Positions 61,543-64,000 of a DNA stretch of 64,000 nucleotides are shown here, in pieces (position 1 is the first letter of the stretch; every line of letters starts with the position of its first letter). The notes under the pieces are model-generated. The model was not told the DNA's origin. It did not search any database and saw only the letters and a program-made list of their open reading frames with translations. Source of the stretch: HRBIN30 sp964534275 (GTDB lineage: Bacteria > Desulfobacterota > Binatia > HRBIN30); contig CAZHQG010000009.1 in assembly GCA_964534275.1 (NCBI GenBank), forward strand, positions 1 through 64,000, given 5' to 3'. The position numbers and the translations under genes were made by a program.

Positions 61543-62463
61543 CTATGGTGACAAACGCTGACCTACCCGTAAGCCGATTTCCGCGGCAACCTCGTGCGCC
61601 GGGCGCTTGGCTCCTGAACCGTACCGGAGCCTGCGCAAGGCGATGGCCCCCCCGTTCGCGGCAACAACGAGGCCATCACGTCCAACTTCGAGCACGGTCC
61701 CCGGTTCCGCGGACTGCGGAATGGCAAGCTTGCGGGCATCGAAGTACCGAAGTTTCTCTCCTTCGACGACGTTATAAGCGCCTGGTTGAGGATCGCAGCC
61801 GCGGATCAGGTTGTACACGCGATCGACAGGCTGCGACCAATCCACAACCGCGTGTTCGTCTCGGCACAAGGGGTCGTACGTCGCTTGGGACTCGTCCTGC
61901 GGAATCCGTGGGGCGGTGCCCGCGGCGATCGCGCGAACCGCCTCCACGACCGCATCGACCCCGAGAGGGAAGAGTTTGTTGAAGTACAGCGTCGCTGCGG
62001 TGTCGTCGGGGTCGATGCTCGCTTCTTTTTGGAGCAAGATAGGACCAGTATCGATCCCTTCGTCTACCCAGAACACGGTCACGCCTGTGCGCGTCTCACC
62101 TTTGATAATCTGCCACGGGATCGCACTACCACCGCGATACTTCGGAAGCAGCGAAGGATGGAAGCAAATGCTGCCGAGACGCGGCAGCCGAAAAAGCTCG
62201 GGAGGAACGATTTGGGTCACATAGGCCAGCACAGCGAGGTCGGCTTGAAGCTCTTGCCACTTCTGCCGCACCGCGGGATCCTTGAGCGTGCGCACTTGGA
62301 AGACCGGAATCCCGCGTTTGGCTGCACGTTCTTTCACCGGCTCCGGTTTGTCTGGGGCCGGGTCGGGCGGGCAGTAAACGGCCACCACTTCGTGTCCTTC
62401 TTGAATCAATTTGTCGAGTACTTCGGCAGCGAACGCAGCTTGTCCGACGAGGATGATTCTCAT
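61543..62463 (-). CDS. formyltransferase-family protein resembling the 10-formyl-THF dehydrogenase hydrolase domain
   Basis: 306 residues. N-terminal formyltransferase fold (about 1-200) has FHPSLLPKYRGGSAIPW with the catalytic His and then an Asp in DEGIDTGPILLQ. The C-terminal OB-like domain (about 205-300) has NLIRGCDPQPGAYN. The stretch TLYFNKLFPLGVDAVVEAVR and the PxDESQATYD region resemble the N-terminal hydrolase domain of eukaryotic ALDH1L1 more than methionyl-tRNA formyltransferase (Fmt). It therefore probably uses 10-formyl-THF; product release as formate, or transfer to an amine, is open. ATG 62463 has AAGGG 7 nt upstream. 47 bp after the hydrolase gene. Confidence 0.78.
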   Translation of the reverse strand: MRIILVGQAAFAAEVLDKLIQEGHEVVAVYCPPDPAPDKPEPVKERAAKRGIPVFQVRTLKDPAVRQKWQELQADLAVLAYVTQIVPPELFRLPRLGSICFHPSLLPKYRGGSAIPWQIIKGETRTGVTVFWVDEGIDTGPILLQKEASIDPDDTAATLYFNKLFPLGVDAVVEAVRAIAAGTAPRIPQDESQATYDPLCRDEHAVVDWSQPVDRVYNLIRGCDPQPGAYNVVEGEKLRYFDARKLAIPQSAEPGTVLEVGRDGLVVAANGGAIALRRLRYGSGAKRPAHEVAAEIGLRVGQRLSP

Positions 62464-62510
62464 CGAGTTCCCTTCTAGAACGCCGTGCGTACCGGCCTTA
62501 GGGACGCAAC

Positions 62511-63254
62511 TCAGCTCTTCAAATGACGCGCGAAAAATTCGAGCGTCCGTTTCCAAGCGTCAGCAGCGGCGTCCGGACGGTACGAATCTCGCTCGTCGCA
62601 GAAAAACCCATGTGGTGCGCCAGGGTAAACAACCACCTCGGCCTGTTTCCCCAGCTCTCGCAACCGCGATTCGATTCGGCGCACTTCGTCCATGGGAATG
62701 AAAGGGTCGACTTCGCCAAAAAACAGCAGCATCGGTGCTTGTAACTGATCGGCGTAATCCAGGGGCGCCTTCGGGGTCTTGTCACTTGGCTGCATGACAC
62801 TGCCGATTCCGCCCCCGTAAAACGGCACTGCCGCACGGATGGCGTTGTTCCGGCACGCGGTGAGGAAAGCAACCCGGCCACCCATGCAAAAACCGGTAAC
62901 ACCGATACGGTCGCGCTTGACGTTCGGCATGTTCTGCAGGAACGCGACGGCTGCATTCATGTCGCGCACGATGTCCTCATCGCGCAAACTCGTGAGCAAG
63001 CGAATTGCTTCGGGCAAGTTGTCGTAGCCAACTACCGTATTCGGTGACACCCGGTGGTACAAATCAGGCGCCAAGGTCACGTAGCCCTCACGGGCCAGGC
63101 GTTCAGCCACATTTTTGATGTGCTGGTTCAGCCCGAAGGCTTCCATCACGACAATCACTGCCGGATACGGTCCGGCCCCTCGTGGCTCCACCAAGTAGGC
63201 AGGCATCGACTCACCGTTGACCGGAATTTTTACCATCGTGCCGGCTATCTCCAT
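62511..63254 (-). CDS. dienelactone hydrolase family protein
   Basis: 247-residue alpha/beta hydrolase. Nucleophile Cys in GFCMGGRV, Asp in GEVDPFIP and His in APHGFFC make the DLH triad. The family opens lactones such as dienelactone in aromatic ring degradation and also acts on other esters. ATG 63254 is set by GAGGAGGGAG upstream. Likely one transcript with the formyltransferase gene. Divergent from the IclR gene, which could regulate it. Confidence 0.9.
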   Translation of the reverse strand: MEIAGTMVKIPVNGESMPAYLVEPRGAGPYPAVIVVMEAFGLNQHIKNVAERLAREGYVTLAPDLYHRVSPNTVVGYDNLPEAIRLLTSLRDEDIVRDMNAAVAFLQNMPNVKRDRIGVTGFCMGGRVAFLTACRNNAIRAAVPFYGGGIGSVMQPSDKTPKAPLDYADQLQAPMLLFFGEVDPFIPMDEVRRIESRLRELGKQAEVVVYPGAPHGFFCDERDSYRPDAAADAWKRTLEFFARHLKS

Positions 63255-63629
63255 TTGCTCCCTCCTCGACAAGGCAGCCGATATATGGCCAGCGGGGGTC
63301 GTTTGCAACCGGAGCTTCCCTTGCCAACTGTTGCCGCCGCCCGGTCTGTTCGATTTCGGAAAATCCGAACTCATGGAACGTTGTGGGATGCTGCGCAGCC
63401 TGTTTTTCCGCAACGCTACTTACGCTTCTCCCCCTTAGGAGTGTCGGCCGCCCAAGACAGATTCACCCCCAGGGAGGGCCCCGGCCGCAGCCGGGCCCAG
63501 GGTCCGGAAACCCGACGCGCACCGATCCCACGGTGAACCCGCCACCTGGGCCGCAGCAAAACCCCGTTTGCAAGCGCACAGGTGGTCGACTAGTAGACCG
63601 ACCCTGGCCTATCGGGAAGGAGAACCACG
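63255..63629. promoter_or_regulatory. 375-bp divergent intergenic region (DLH / IclR)
   Basis: Contains promoters for the hydrolase and IclR genes on opposite strands. No gene supported. An IclR operator may lie here, but I cannot point to a clear palindrome. Confidence 0.4.
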
Positions 63630-64000
63630 GTGCGGAGGGACAAGACCAACTACGTGATCCAATCGGTTTCGCATGCGCTGGATGTGCTCGAACAGTTTTC
63701 AGAGAATCACGAAGAGCTGGGGATCACGGAGTTGAGCCAACGCCTAAAGCTGCACAAAAACAACGTGTTCCGCATCTTGGCCACGCTCGAGGCTCGGGGC
63801 TACATCGAGCAAAACAAGCGCACTGAGAACTACCGGCTCGGGGTGCGTTGCCTCTCCCTCGGGCAGAGGTACCTAAGCCAGCTCGGGTTGTTGAAACCCG
63901 CTCGGCCTGTGTTGCGGGAGCTGGCGCAACGAACTGCGGAAACCACGCTCCTCGGGGTAGCGCGCGCGGGAGCTGCGGTCGTGCTGGAAGCGATCGAAGG
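63630..64000 (+). CDS. IclR-family transcriptional regulator (5' part, cut by window edge)
   Basis: The visible 123 codons give VRRDKTNYVIQSVSHALDVL, then LGITELSQRLKLHKNNVFRI, the winged HTH of IclR regulators, followed by YRLGVRCLSLGQ and KPARPVLRELAQRTAETTLLG, the start of the ligand-binding domain. GTG 63630 has AAGGAG 7 nt upstream. The frame is open to the window end. IclR proteins control catabolic operons; the neighbouring DLH gene is a possible target. Confidence 0.88.
   Translation, partial: MRRDKTNYVIQSVSHALDVLEQFSENHEELGITELSQRLKLHKNNVFRILATLEARGYIEQNKRTENYRLGVRCLSLGQRYLSQLGLLKPARPVLRELAQRTAETTLLGVARAGAAVVLEAIE

Overview
The window is a dense, GC-rich bacterial chromosomal segment with 54 protein genes called. 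It has no rRNA or tRNA gene, no insertion sequence, no phage gene and no CRISPR array. Intergenic gaps are short and many genes sit in tight or overlapping operons (ATGA or TGATG junctions). ATG, GTG and TTG starts are used behind GGAGG-type ribosome binding sites. The organism cannot be fixed from sequence alone. The mix points to an uncultured 'deltaproteobacterial' or Binatota-like aerobe: dockerin-like CxGDCDGxG dyads, a Myxococcus-type cysteine repeat, a DUF4911 protein, YCF48/MMPL exporter genes, a ba3-type oxidase, crotonyl-CoA carboxylase/reductase, paired acyl-CoA dehydrogenases and kinase/enhancer-binding signalling. This placement is inference.

Region 1 (0.3-10.4 kb): a Na+/K+-ATPase-like P-type pump converges on a UvrD/PcrA helicase, followed by RNA 3'-phosphate cyclase, a small exported protein, a large secreted beta-propeller/Thr-Pro-linker/dockerin-like protein and a sulfotransferase. 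Region 2 (10.4-16.1 kb): a four-gene ba3-type oxidase operon (IIa, II, I, SCO), then a GT-B-like protein, a glutamine amidotransferase and a DUF488 protein. Region 3 (16.1-22 kb): PyrD, the ethylmalonyl-CoA pathway enzyme Ccr and, divergently, a DUF362 / FAD-oxidoreductase / methyltransferase set.

Region 4 (22-29.5 kb): an eight-gene minus-strand operon. It holds a YCF48-like lipoprotein, an RND/MMPL exporter with a PDZ-like insert, two tiny membrane proteins, GldF- and GldG-like ABC parts without an ATPase, and two exported or anchored proteins. Region 5 (30-41.5 kb): a heptad-repeat protein with a PD-(D/E)XK-like end, AroC, an SDR, PepA, a monoheme lipoprotein overlapping a PTPS-III-type pterin enzyme, a methyltransferase, and a CPA2 antiporter with a zinc-ribbon partner. 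Region 6 (41.2-50.7 kb): an acyl-CoA dehydrogenase pair, a second dockerin-like secreted protein with a clear terminator, a GT-C/YdcF/DUF4911 operon, TatBC and a zinc alcohol dehydrogenase.

Region 7 (50.7-64 kb): a HupE/UreJ - parvulin - DUF3604 set; a Ser/Thr kinase-ATPase-TPR protein translationally coupled to a sigma54-type activator with a degenerate GAFTGA loop; and divergently a small secreted protein made of two copies of a six-cysteine module, behind a sigma54-like promoter and before a strong terminator. A 10-formyl-THF hydrolase-like formyltransferase, a dienelactone hydrolase and the start of an IclR regulator close the window. The kinase / activator / duplicated-cysteine-module locus (55.3-61.5 kb) is the best candidate for an undescribed system.
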